Positions 55,458-63,710 of a stretch of 64,000 bases of DNA are shown here, in pieces. A program made the translations under genes and the position numbers. Origin of the DNA: Parvimonas micra (GTDB lineage: Bacteria; Bacillota; Clostridia; Tissierellales; Peptoniphilaceae); assembly GCF_021300775.1 (NCBI RefSeq), contig NZ_JAJTJP010000003.1:248001-312000 (forward strand), written 5' to 3'. Under the pieces are notes generated by a model. The model searched no databases and was not told the origin of the DNA. It worked only from the letters and a program-made list of their open reading frames with translations. The stretch's first letter is position 1; the number at the start of each line of letters is the position of its first letter.

Positions 55458-57138
55458 TATACCAACTCCTTTGTGTTGTATAAAGTTTTTTAAAGTAGGA
55501 TTCAAAATTTAATAAATTATTAAAAGTATCATTTTCTACTATTTTACCATCTTTTAAAACTAAAATATAATCACAACTTCTACAACTTCCAAGTCTATGT
55601 GTTATCCATATACCAATATTATCTTCAGTAATTAGATGATTAATATTCTCTATAATTTCTCTTTCACTAATCGGATCTAAAGAAGCCGTTGGTTCATCAA
55701 AAATTAAGCAATCACAATTTCTAATTAAAAGTCTTGCTAATGCCATTTTTTGCCATTCTCCAAGTGATAACGAAATTCCTTCTTCAAGTTTCCCTAAAAA
55801 TTGATTTTTTCCATTTTCAAAACTATCAATTTTTTTATTCAAACCTACTTTTCTAATTATTTCATCAATATTTTTGTTATTTTCAAATCCAATATTTTCT
55901 GAAACAGTCATTTCATACTTTACAAAATCTTGAAAAATTGCTCCAAAATGTTTTGATAAACAAATTTTGCTAATTTCTCTAAGTTCAACCCCATTGATTA
56001 AAATACTACCCTCATAATCTAAAAGTCCTAATAGAATTTTGACTAAAGTAGTTTTCCCTGCTCCATTCTCACCAACAATAGCATATTTGTTGCTTTTTTC
56101 CATTACAAAACTACAATTTTTTAAAATATAATTATTCCCATATGTATAAGATACATTTTTAAATTCAATTTTTTCTACGTTGTTAATTAACTTACTAGAC
56201 TCGATATCTTTTTTATAATCTTTAGTTATAAATTCATTAAATTTATTTAAAAATAGTTTACTATCTACAAATTTTTTTACGTTCATAGATAATTTATATG
56301 AAATCTCATCAGTAAATACAAGTAATGAACTAAAAAGTGAAACACTTAAACCCAAACTTATTTGATTTTTTCCAAATATTATTATTACTAAAAATATAAC
56401 TAATAAAATTATCATCATTATAATTATGCCTATATTAGCATAAAGTTCTGAAAAAAATAAAGTCTTTTTTTCAATATTAATTCCTTTGTCATTATTTTCT
56501 TTCCACTTTTTATCTATAAAAACATTATACTTATAAGAAGCTCTTTCAAGTGCAGTTTCCTTTTCAATTAGAACATCAGCAAAATAATTAGCACGTCTAA
56601 AAAAATCTTCACTCTCAAGATAACTCTCGTATTCTAAATTTCCCGAATATATTGCAACAAAAATTAAAGGAATAAATAGTATAAACACAATAATTCCGAG
56701 ATACCAAATTAATGTTGAAACTATAAAACAATATCCTAAAAATCTTACAAAATAAGAAAACAAAGATATAATAGAATTTAAATAATTTTTAAATTTTGGT
56801 ACTATATCTTTTACATAATATACTTCTCTATGAAAATCTTCATTTTCGTAATTAAAATAAGGAATTTCCGAAATGAAATTCATAGTAAACGTAGAAAACT
56901 GTTTTTCAATATGTAAATTAAACTTGTAATTATAATAGCTCAATATTTGTCTTATAAAAAAATGAGCAATTAAAATTCCAATAAATTCAAAAAAATATAA
57001 ACTTTCATGAATATTATTCAAAAATTTTCCAACAACAAAAACTTCTAAAATTGGAATACTTGAATAAATCAAATTCAAAATAAAAATTAAAAAAATATAA
57101 CTTTTGTTCACTTTAGCTAACTTAATTAATCTAAACAT
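55450..57138 (-). CDS. ABC exporter half-transporter, first subunit
   Basis: 562 residues, ATG 57138 with GGAG upstream. Six-helix membrane domain followed by an ATPase with Walker A GENGAGKTT, signature SLGEWQKMALAR, Walker B CLIFDEP and ITHR. The substrate is unknown; no bacteriocin precursor, immunity or modification gene is seen next to it. Confidence 0.9.
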   Translation of the reverse strand: MFRLIKLAKVNKSYIFLIFILNLIYSSIPILEVFVVGKFLNNIHESLYFFEFIGILIAHFFIRQILSYYNYKFNLHIEKQFSTFTMNFISEIPYFNYENEDFHREVYYVKDIVPKFKNYLNSIISLFSYFVRFLGYCFIVSTLIWYLGIIVFILFIPLIFVAIYSGNLEYESYLESEDFFRRANYFADVLIEKETALERASYKYNVFIDKKWKENNDKGINIEKKTLFFSELYANIGIIIMMIILLVIFLVIIIFGKNQISLGLSVSLFSSLLVFTDEISYKLSMNVKKFVDSKLFLNKFNEFITKDYKKDIESSKLINNVEKIEFKNVSYTYGNNYILKNCSFVMEKSNKYAIVGENGAGKTTLVKILLGLLDYEGSILINGVELREISKICLSKHFGAIFQDFVKYEMTVSENIGFENNKNIDEIIRKVGLNKKIDSFENGKNQFLGKLEEGISLSLGEWQKMALARLLIRNCDCLIFDEPTASLDPISEREIIENINHLITEDNIGIWITHRLGSCRSCDYILVLKDGKIVENDTFNNLLNFESYFKKLYTTQRSWYNE

Positions 57139-57169
57139 ATAAATTCTCCGTTTTTAATAAAATACAAGA

Positions 57170-57200
57170 TAAGGAATTCAGACAACTGAATTCCTTATAC
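57170..57200 (-). terminator. Terminator behind the DsrE-like gene
   Basis: TAAGGAATTCAG pairs with CTGAATTCCTTA around four bases; a T-rich stretch follows on both strands. Confidence 0.8.
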
Positions 57201-57278
57201 ATTTTTTAATAATTTAGACTATCTATTGCACCATGACATTTCACTCAACACTGTCCACTACATAGAGGAACTATAACT

Positions 57279-57602
57279 TTAGTCTATTGTATATTCTATC
57301 CAGCCTTCAAATTTTCTTTTAATTATTTCACCGATTCCAGCTGAAACTATTTGAATGTTTTTTTGTTCATAATTAGGTTTTAAACCATTTAATGCATTCT
57401 TACAGAGTTTAACTTGTAAACTTTCGTCTTTGAAAAACTCATCTTCTTCTAAAAAATGTGTAACGACATTACCTGCACAAACTATTTCTATTTCGCAAGT
57501 ATCTCCCATTTCTTCACAATATCTTCTATAATTTACAATTTTTGCTTTTAATTTATCTATAAGTTTAAGTCTTTCAATTCTAAATAGTACTTTGTAATTC
57601 AT
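57279..57602 (-). CDS. DsrE/F-like protein
   Basis: 107 residues resembling the DsrE/DsrF/TusCD fold: an N-terminal strand, IEIVCAGNVVTHFL, CKNALNGLK and IVSAGIGEIIKRKFEGW. The sulfur-relay cysteine position is not obvious. ATG 57602 follows GGAGTA, nine bases behind the PBP gene, so it is the last gene of the cell-wall cluster. Confidence 0.7.
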   Translation of the reverse strand: MNYKVLFRIERLKLIDKLKAKIVNYRRYCEEMGDTCEIEIVCAGNVVTHFLEEDEFFKDESLQVKLCKNALNGLKPNYEQKNIQIVSAGIGEIIKRKFEGWIEYTID

Positions 57603-57610
57603 AGCTACTC

Positions 57611-59011
57611 CTAATATCCAAGTTCTATTGCTTTATTTACAAGTTTTTTTACAAGAGAAATCATTTCGGCAGCTATTTTGTTTTCCTCTTCAAAAAATGC
57701 AGTACAAACAATTGTAGGATTATCAACTGGATAAAAAACAGTTACCCAAGAGTGAATCTTATCTTTTGTTTTTTCAGCAGTTCCTGTCTTACCTGCAACT
57801 TTCTTTCCTTTGATAAAACCAACAAAGTTTGTATCTCCAGAAGATTTTAAATAATCTTTCATTGTATCCATTATTTGCTTATCTGCAACTTTTGATAAAA
57901 TTTCTGGTGTTGTCTTTTCTATAATTTTTCCATTTGGATCTATGATTTCTCCTACGATATAAGGTTTCATCATATTTCCACCATTTGCAATTGCACTTGT
58001 ATATAGAGCAACATGTAATGGAGTAACCAAGTCTTTTCCTTGTCCAAATGCTGCCGTTGCAAGTTCTAATGTAGTAGTTTTATTATTATATGGAATTGGA
58101 GAAATTGCAACTTTTAAGTCGAATGGAATTTCTTGTCCAAACATAAATCTTTTACTTATATCAATCATTGTTTCAACACCAATTTTTTGAACTTGATCGG
58201 CAAAATAAGCATTTGAAGATTTTACTAATGCTTTTCTTAAATCTATATTTCCATTAGCTTCTTTAGCATAGTTATTAATCTTATAGTGGTCAATTGTTGT
58301 TGAACCTTTATCATTGTATTTTAATTCGCTTGGGCTTAATTTTTCTAATAATGCTGTACCAGTTATTAGTTTATAAACAGAACCCGGTGGAAAAAGCCCA
58401 GCAATGCTTCTAGAAATAAGTGGTGCATTTTCTTCATCAGCAATAATATTTGCCCAGTTTGATTCAATTTTATTTGGATCAAATGTAGGTCTATCAGCCA
58501 TTGCAATTATTGACCCCGTTTGTGGATTCATTAAAATCATTGAGCCTTTATGTCCTTCTAAAAGAGAAAGAGCATATTTTTGTAATTCTGTATTTGTTGT
58601 TAATTTTACAGAATTACCCTCTTTTTGTTCAATTAATATTTTCTTTAACTCTCCTATTGGAGTTTTATCTTGTTTGTTTAAAAGAGTTGCATTGAATTTT
58701 TTCTCAATTCCAGTTTTTCCATATTTTTTACTATTATATCCAACTATATGTGCATAAACTTCTCCATATGGAAAAAATCTATATTTTTCGCCACTATCGT
58801 CAGTTTTAGTTTCAGCTAAAATATTTCCCTTAGAATCTAGAATATTTCCTCTTTTTAATTTATTGTCATCAACCCAATTTCTTTTATTATCTTCAGAGTT
58901 TTTAAGTTTATCTGCTTTTACAACTTGAAAATAAGTCATATATGCAAGTATTAAAATAAATAATAAACTTATAAATGTTAAAACTCTTTTATATCTTTTA
59001 GTTTCAACCAT
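57611..59011 (-). CDS. Class B penicillin-binding protein
   Basis: 466 residues: short cytoplasmic tail, membrane helix (12-30), a short dimerisation segment and the transpeptidase domain with Ser211 (SVYK), SSN (265-267) and KTG (408-410). It cross-links peptidoglycan. The short N-terminal part resembles PBPA/SpoVD-lite proteins found next to SEDS genes. It lies nine bases behind the SEDS gene, with which it likely forms a polymerase-crosslinker pair. Confidence 0.93.
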   Translation of the reverse strand: MVETKRYKRVLTFISLLFILILAYMTYFQVVKADKLKNSEDNKRNWVDDNKLKRGNILDSKGNILAETKTDDSGEKYRFFPYGEVYAHIVGYNSKKYGKTGIEKKFNATLLNKQDKTPIGELKKILIEQKEGNSVKLTTNTELQKYALSLLEGHKGSMILMNPQTGSIIAMADRPTFDPNKIESNWANIIADEENAPLISRSIAGLFPPGSVYKLITGTALLEKLSPSELKYNDKGSTTIDHYKINNYAKEANGNIDLRKALVKSSNAYFADQVQKIGVETMIDISKRFMFGQEIPFDLKVAISPIPYNNKTTTLELATAAFGQGKDLVTPLHVALYTSAIANGGNMMKPYIVGEIIDPNGKIIEKTTPEILSKVADKQIMDTMKDYLKSSGDTNFVGFIKGKKVAGKTGTAEKTKDKIHSWVTVFYPVDNPTIVCTAFFEEENKIAAEMISLVKKLVNKAIELGY

Positions 59012-59020
59012 ATTACCCTC

Positions 59021-60283
59021 CTAAATATTTTCTTCAGAGGCATACTGTAAAATTCCCAAAGCAATGAAACTTGAAAGAATAGAAGAACCCCCATAACTTA
59101 CAAAAGGAATTGTAATTCCTGTAAGTGGAATAAGTTTTAAAATTCCTCCAAACATTATCAATGATTGGAAAGCGAAAATTAATGATAGGCAAAAAGCTAC
59201 ATATTTATAGAGTCTGTTATGTTGTTCCATAGATGTTTTTATTCCTCTATATGTTAGAATTAAGAACAACATAACTACGCCCATTCCCATTAAAATTCCC
59301 ATTTCTTCACAAATGCTTGCAAATATATAGTCACTTTCTGCAAAAGGAATATAATCAGGTCTTCCAAGTCCTAGTCCTTTGCCGAAAAATCCACCACTTG
59401 CTATTGCATAGAAGCCTTGAATTATTTGATAACCCATTCCATCAGCATACTTAAATGGATCTAACCAAATTTTAACTCTGACTTTAACGTGAGTAAACAA
59501 AATATATCCTAAAACAGCTCCACATGAAAGAACCAAAAGATTAATAAACATATATTTTCTATGAGGTTCATACATATATTGTGCAAACATAAATACACCC
59601 GAGAAAACAAGTACTGTTCCTAAATCTTTTTGTAAAAATAGAAAACCTAAAAAAGTATAGAAAAAGAAATGTAAACTATATTTTTTAAAAATATCTTTTT
59701 CAAATTTATCTCTATTTTTATAGTAAGATGCAATAAGAAAAACAAAAGCAATCTTAATAAGCTCAGATGGTTGGAAAGCAAAATTTGAACCTAATCTTAT
59801 CCAGTTTTTTGCACCATTAATTCTTTTACCAAATAGAAAAGTTGCAATAAATAGTAGATAAGATATTGCTGCATAAAAATAATACATTTTGCTCCATATT
59901 TTTATATATTTTAAAACTAAATATATTAGCCAAAAAGCTATAATCCCTATACAAAACCAAATAATTTGTCTAAATGCTAACTTGTCATTAAGTCTATAAA
60001 TTTCTAAAATCCCAATAGAAAAAAGCATATTTGCAATAAGCATTATATAGTAATCGCCCCTTGTAAACTTTTGAACTAATTTCCCTGAAATATATACAAA
60101 GCTGATTAAGGCAATCATAAAAATTAACTTTTTTCTATCAAAATTCGCAAAATCTCTAGCCATAATTAGAAATAAGCCTAATATTTGAAAGAATAGCAAA
60201 AGACCTTGAATACTCTTTGTGCTAACATAGGAATTTACGCTTAAAGTTCTAAATCTTGACTTTAAAATTTTACTAATCATCAT
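59021..60283 (-). CDS. FtsW/RodA/SpoVE-family glycosyltransferase
   Basis: SEDS peptidoglycan polymerase, about 420 residues and ten membrane helices. Hallmarks: GAKNWI (G-W motif), FQPSELIKIA, QKDLGT, and GGSS near the end. The start is uncertain: ATG 60283 follows GAGG within the end of the FHA gene; ATG 60295 lies four codons earlier without a ribosome site. Confidence 0.92.
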   Translation of the reverse strand: MMISKILKSRFRTLSVNSYVSTKSIQGLLLFFQILGLFLIMARDFANFDRKKLIFMIALISFVYISGKLVQKFTRGDYYIMLIANMLFSIGILEIYRLNDKLAFRQIIWFCIGIIAFWLIYLVLKYIKIWSKMYYFYAAISYLLFIATFLFGKRINGAKNWIRLGSNFAFQPSELIKIAFVFLIASYYKNRDKFEKDIFKKYSLHFFFYTFLGFLFLQKDLGTVLVFSGVFMFAQYMYEPHRKYMFINLLVLSCGAVLGYILFTHVKVRVKIWLDPFKYADGMGYQIIQGFYAIASGGFFGKGLGLGRPDYIPFAESDYIFASICEEMGILMGMGVVMLFLILTYRGIKTSMEQHNRLYKYVAFCLSLIFAFQSLIMFGGILKLIPLTGITIPFVSYGGSSILSSFIALGILQYASEENI

Positions 60284-60779
60284 CAACTTCCTCATTTACA
60301 AATAAGAATTCAATTCGACCTACGTCAATTAAATCTTTATCTTTAAGTTCAATAGCCTCTGTAATAGGTTCTCCATTTAATAGAGTTCCATTAGCAGAAC
60401 CTAAGTCTTCAATATAATAAATTCCGTCATCCTTTATAATTCTCATATGATTTTTAGAAATGAATTTATCATTAATAACAATATCATTAGAATCTCCACG
60501 ACCTAATGTAGTTTCGTCATTTATATAATAATGTTCATGAACCTTAAAAGGTAGACTCTCTTTTCTGTTAATAAGTTTCAAATAAGTATTTGAAACTTCA
60601 CTCATTTCACTTGTTGTGCTAATATCAAAGTATATCATTTTAATTATATTATAAATAAAATAATAGATAATAATAACAAAAATATATTTAAAAATAATAG
60701 CCATTAAATCATATAGCTTTAAATTTCCAAATGTTTCAACGGAAAAAATACCTTCCAATATGTCGAAAATTTTATCCAT
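60273..60779 (-). CDS. FHA-domain membrane protein
   Basis: 168 residues: membrane helix at about 27-48, then an FHA domain at 80-160 (TLGRGDSNDIVIND, ISKNHMRI, LGSANGTLLNG) that binds phosphothreonine. It heads the cluster with the SEDS and PBP genes, so it may link a Ser/Thr kinase to wall synthesis; no kinase is in the window. Confidence 0.92.
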   Translation of the reverse strand: MDKIFDILEGIFSVETFGNLKLYDLMAIIFKYIFVIIIYYFIYNIIKMIYFDISTTSEMSEVSNTYLKLINRKESLPFKVHEHYYINDETTLGRGDSNDIVINDKFISKNHMRIIKDDGIYYIEDLGSANGTLLNGEPITEAIELKDKDLIDVGRIEFLFVNEEVDDD

Positions 60780-60823
60780 ATATCCTCCTAAGTTTATGTT
60801 AAAATCCTAATTTATCAACTTTT

Positions 60824-60852
60824 ATTTTACCATAAATACTAAAAGTAGTCAA
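60824..60852 (-). promoter_or_regulatory. Promoter of the FHA-SEDS-PBP cluster
   Basis: TTGACT (60847-60852), 17-bp spacer, TAAAAT (60824-60829) with extended TGG. Confidence 0.85.
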
Positions 60853-60862
60853 AATTTAGACA

Positions 60863-60893
60863 TAAAAAAATGGCAATCATTAAATTGCCATTC
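60863..60893 (-). terminator. Terminator of the lipoprotein gene
   Basis: AATGGCAAT pairs with ATTGCCATT, followed by seven T on the minus strand. The stem is nearly the same sequence as the ABC-F attenuator hairpin at 63463-63493. Confidence 0.9.
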
Positions 60894-60898
60894 TAAAA

Positions 60899-61816
60899 TT
60901 ATTTTTTAGGAAGTTCAATTGTTGATGAAGATTTGAATGTCTTAATAGCTTGTTTTGCTATTTCAATCATATCTTGTTCAGTTAAATGTCTAGTTTTTCC
61001 TGATTTTGCAAATGGACCAGTAGACTTAACACTATAATCAAAATTTATTTCTAAAACTGCTTTATCACTAATTTCGTAAGTCAACCTAAATTCAGTATCC
61101 GGTTTTTCTTTTGGATTTTTTTTGTCAAAAGATGTATATGATATTGAAGCTCTATGTTCTCCACTATCTACAATAGGAATTGTAACATGTTCTTCGAATT
61201 GTTTTTGAATTTCTTGAGCTTTTCCAAGATGATAATCATAGGCACTTTTATCTTTTGTTCTGTGAATTGAAATACCGTGAGTAATATGAGCATTAGCCTC
61301 TTTATTTCCTATATCAAAATATCCTTCTCCGCCACCGCCTGGGCTAGAAAATATATATTCATTTTCTTTAATTAAAGGTGCAACATCTTTAATTAGAAGA
61401 TAAGTATTTTTATCTTTACTTGGATCAATTTGTTGTCTAACTGTTTTAGCTTCACTTGTATTTTGTACAATAAATCTATTATTAGTATAAGTGTCATTAG
61501 GTAGTTCAATTTCTACAGTTGCTACAAAATCTCCAGGTATAACATTTCCTGCAATATTGCCATGATAACCTATTCTAACAACAGATGTTTCTGTTTGATT
61601 AAAAGGCCATTCTTTTTCATTTTTCTCAAATGTTGAGCCTTCTTTTTGAACTTTAGCAGCATTATTAGAATTATCACTTTCTTTACCCTTGTTATCATCT
61701 TTCTTTGTTTCTTCTTGTTTTTTAGATGTTTCAGCAGGTTTTTCTTTTGATTTTGAACAACCGGCAAATGCTAATAAAGCTAAACTACAAATAAGAAATT
61801 GTTTTAAATTTTTCAT
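60899..61816 (-). CDS. Lipoprotein
   Basis: 305 residues from ATG 61816 (GGAGGGTATT upstream; the frame is open 26 codons further). Signal peptide with lipobox LAFAGC, so Cys20 should be lipidated, followed by a Lys/Glu/Asn-rich spacer and a beta-rich domain (about 85-300, including FSSPGGGGEGYFDIG). Not recognised as a known binding protein. Confidence 0.85.
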   Translation of the reverse strand: MKNLKQFLICSLALLAFAGCSKSKEKPAETSKKQEETKKDDNKGKESDNSNNAAKVQKEGSTFEKNEKEWPFNQTETSVVRIGYHGNIAGNVIPGDFVATVEIELPNDTYTNNRFIVQNTSEAKTVRQQIDPSKDKNTYLLIKDVAPLIKENEYIFSSPGGGGEGYFDIGNKEANAHITHGISIHRTKDKSAYDYHLGKAQEIQKQFEEHVTIPIVDSGEHRASISYTSFDKKNPKEKPDTEFRLTYEISDKAVLEINFDYSVKSTGPFAKSGKTRHLTEQDMIEIAKQAIKTFKSSSTIELPKK

Positions 61817-61865
61817 AATACCCTCCGTTTTTTTTAATTTAAAAAATCTAAATTTACTTTTACTT

Positions 61866-61894
61866 ATTTTATCACAACTACAAAAAGAAGTCAA
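61866..61894 (-). promoter_or_regulatory. Promoter of the lipoprotein gene
   Basis: TTGACT (61889-61894), 17-bp spacer, TAAAAT (61866-61871) with extended TGA. Confidence 0.85.
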
Positions 61895-61919
61895 AATTTA
61901 AGCAACAATACATTCAATT

Positions 61920-63440
61920 TTAAATTACAAGTTCCAATCCGTTTTTGTTAAGTTTATATACCTTATCACAAACCTCATTAATATATTTTTTATCGTGAGA
62001 AACTGAAATTATTGCTCCTTTATATGATTTTAATAATTTTCTTATTTCTATTGACGAAAAAGGAGATAAATTCCTTGTAGGCTCATCTAAAATTAAAACT
62101 TCAGGATTTTCTAAAATCATTTTTAAAAAGTAAATTTTCGCCTTTTGTCCTCCGGAAAGTGATTTTAAATTATGAAACATCTCATTAGCAGTAAACTTCA
62201 TTGAACCCAAAAACGTTCTAATCTTTGTAGTTTCTTCCTTTTCATAAGTCTTACTCAAATAATCTATAATACTCATATCAACATTCATCTTGTCATCATA
62301 ATTTTGTGGCATATATGCAATCTTTACATTTTTCTTTATATTTTCCAAAATTTTCTTTAAAAGAGTTGTTTTTCCTATTCCATTTTCTCCGATTATACAG
62401 ATTTTATCTGCACCAAATACCTTTAATTCTATATTTTCGCTTAAAACTTTAGAGCCAATAATTAGTTTTTCTAAATTCAAATCCAAAATTTCCTTTTTTG
62501 AAGAATAAATAACAGCGTCATCAAATTTTACAAAAATGGATTCTTCATAATCAGGAAAATCAAGTAAATTCTCTTTTTCTTTTTCGATCCTTCTACCAAT
62601 TGACTTTACAGAATGCATTTTATCTTTAAGGTTTTTTCCAGCGTGATCATCTTTTGTACTCCTTATCTCATGTTGCACTCTTTCATAAACTCTTTGATAT
62701 TTTTTTACTTTCTTATCAAATTCTTCTTTTTGCTTTTTAGCGTTTTTTTCCTGTCTTTCAATAGCATTTCCCCTATTTTCAACATAATTTTCATAATCCA
62801 ACTTTTCAACTGAAATCTTTGGCTTTTGTTTTCTCATAAGCTGTTCAATATGAATAATTACATTTGCACAATTTTCAATTAAATCCTCATCATGAGAAAT
62901 GAAAATTACTGGAACATCAATACTATTTATAAAATTCTTAAGCCATTCGATAGAATTTATATCCAAATCATTACTAGGCTCGTCCAATAAAAGACAAGTA
63001 GGCTCTTTCATAAGTTCGCAAAGTAGAATAAATTTAATTCTTTCTCCACCTGATAATTCACTTATCCTTTGCTTTTCATTTATTAAATTTTCATCAAAAT
63101 TTAACTCTTTTAATAATTTATAAAATAAATTATAGTCAAAAAATTCCTCTTTAATTTTGTTTTCAAGATATTCCTTTGTTGAAAAATCTAAAATCTTTGA
63201 TTCTAATATCTGAGGTAAATATCCAATAACTTCATTTTTCTTATTTATCTCTCCACTTATTTCAGCATATTCTTTTAAACCCTCATCATCAACTATCGCC
63301 TTTAAAATGCTGGACTTTCCATTTCCCTCTTCTCCAATTATACAAACTTTCATTTCACTTTCTAAAGAAAAGCTGAAATTTTCAATTACAGTTCTTAAAT
63401 CATTCACTAAATATATTGATAATTTTTTTATACTAAGCAT
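61920..63440 (-). CDS. ABC-F ATPase, probable ribosome-protection protein
   Basis: 506 residues from ATG 63440 (AGGAGGATAT upstream). Two ATPase domains and no membrane segment: GEEGNGKSS, LSGGERIKF, LLLDEPSNDLD; then a Lys/Glu-rich helical linker of about 80 residues (roughly 205-285), then GENGIGKTT, LSGGQKAKI, LILDEPTRNLS. ABC-F proteins bind the ribosomal E site; members with this kind of upstream attenuator dislodge pleuromutilins, lincosamides, streptogramins or macrolides. The linker length and leader favour a resistance type, but the antibiotic class cannot be read from the sequence. Confidence 0.88.
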   Translation of the reverse strand: MLSIKKLSIYLVNDLRTVIENFSFSLESEMKVCIIGEEGNGKSSILKAIVDDEGLKEYAEISGEINKKNEVIGYLPQILESKILDFSTKEYLENKIKEEFFDYNLFYKLLKELNFDENLINEKQRISELSGGERIKFILLCELMKEPTCLLLDEPSNDLDINSIEWLKNFINSIDVPVIFISHDEDLIENCANVIIHIEQLMRKQKPKISVEKLDYENYVENRGNAIERQEKNAKKQKEEFDKKVKKYQRVYERVQHEIRSTKDDHAGKNLKDKMHSVKSIGRRIEKEKENLLDFPDYEESIFVKFDDAVIYSSKKEILDLNLEKLIIGSKVLSENIELKVFGADKICIIGENGIGKTTLLKKILENIKKNVKIAYMPQNYDDKMNVDMSIIDYLSKTYEKEETTKIRTFLGSMKFTANEMFHNLKSLSGGQKAKIYFLKMILENPEVLILDEPTRNLSPFSSIEIRKLLKSYKGAIISVSHDKKYINEVCDKVYKLNKNGLELVI

Positions 63441-63462
63441 ATATCCTCCTATATTAAGCCAC

Positions 63463-63493
63463 AAAAAAATGGCAACCTACTTATTGCCATTTT
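63463..63493 (-). terminator. Attenuator terminator in the ABC-F leader
   Basis: AAATGGCAA (RNA from 63492 down) pairs with TTGCCATTT, followed by seven T, about 20 bases before the ABC-F ribosome site. Its 5' arm can pair instead with 63555-63564 in a perfect 10-bp antiterminator. Confidence 0.85.
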
Positions 63494-63552
63494 AACATTC
63501 ACTTTGCAACTCAAAAAGGAGTCCTAAAAAGAACACAAAAAGGAATGCATAA

Positions 63553-63606
63553 CTAAAATGGCAACAAAAAACTAAGCTCTAAAAAGCTATTAAATTTCTG
63601 TCTCAT
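63553..63606 (-). CDS. Leader ORF 2 of the ABC-F gene (17 aa)
   Basis: MRQKFNSFLELSFLLPF, starting six bases after the stop of leader ORF 1. Its last codons TTG CCA TTT TAG cover the antiterminator strand, so translation to the end would free the terminator and a stall earlier would favour the antiterminator. It has no clear ribosome site of its own; reinitiation from ORF 1 is possible. Confidence 0.5.
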   Translation of the reverse strand: MRQKFNSFLELSFLLPF

Positions 63607-63611
63607 AATAG

Positions 63612-63626
63612 TTATCTTATTAACAT
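63612..63626 (-). CDS. Leader ORF 1 of the ABC-F gene (4 aa)
   Basis: MLIR and stop, preceded by a strong AGGAGGAAGGA site. Such very short ORFs with good ribosome sites precede several inducible ABC-F and Erm genes. Its start region AGGAATG can pair with CATTCCT downstream. Confidence 0.55.
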   Translation of the reverse strand: MLIR

Positions 63627-63678
63627 TCCTTCCTCCTGAATTTTTAATTTAATTTTGATATATCCCTACATCACTTAA

Positions 63679-63707
63679 ATTTTAACACAAACAAATTAAA
63701 GTGTCAA
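63679..63707 (-). promoter_or_regulatory. Promoter of the ABC-F leader
   Basis: TTGACA (63702-63707), 17-bp spacer, TAAAAT (63679-63684), giving a leader of about 230 nt before the ABC-F start. Confidence 0.9.
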
Positions 63708-63710
63708 ATT

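Noticed and set aside
53802-57138. Bacteriocin gene cluster
   Set aside because: Only the exporter pair is present; no precursor peptide, modification enzyme or immunity gene could be found around it.
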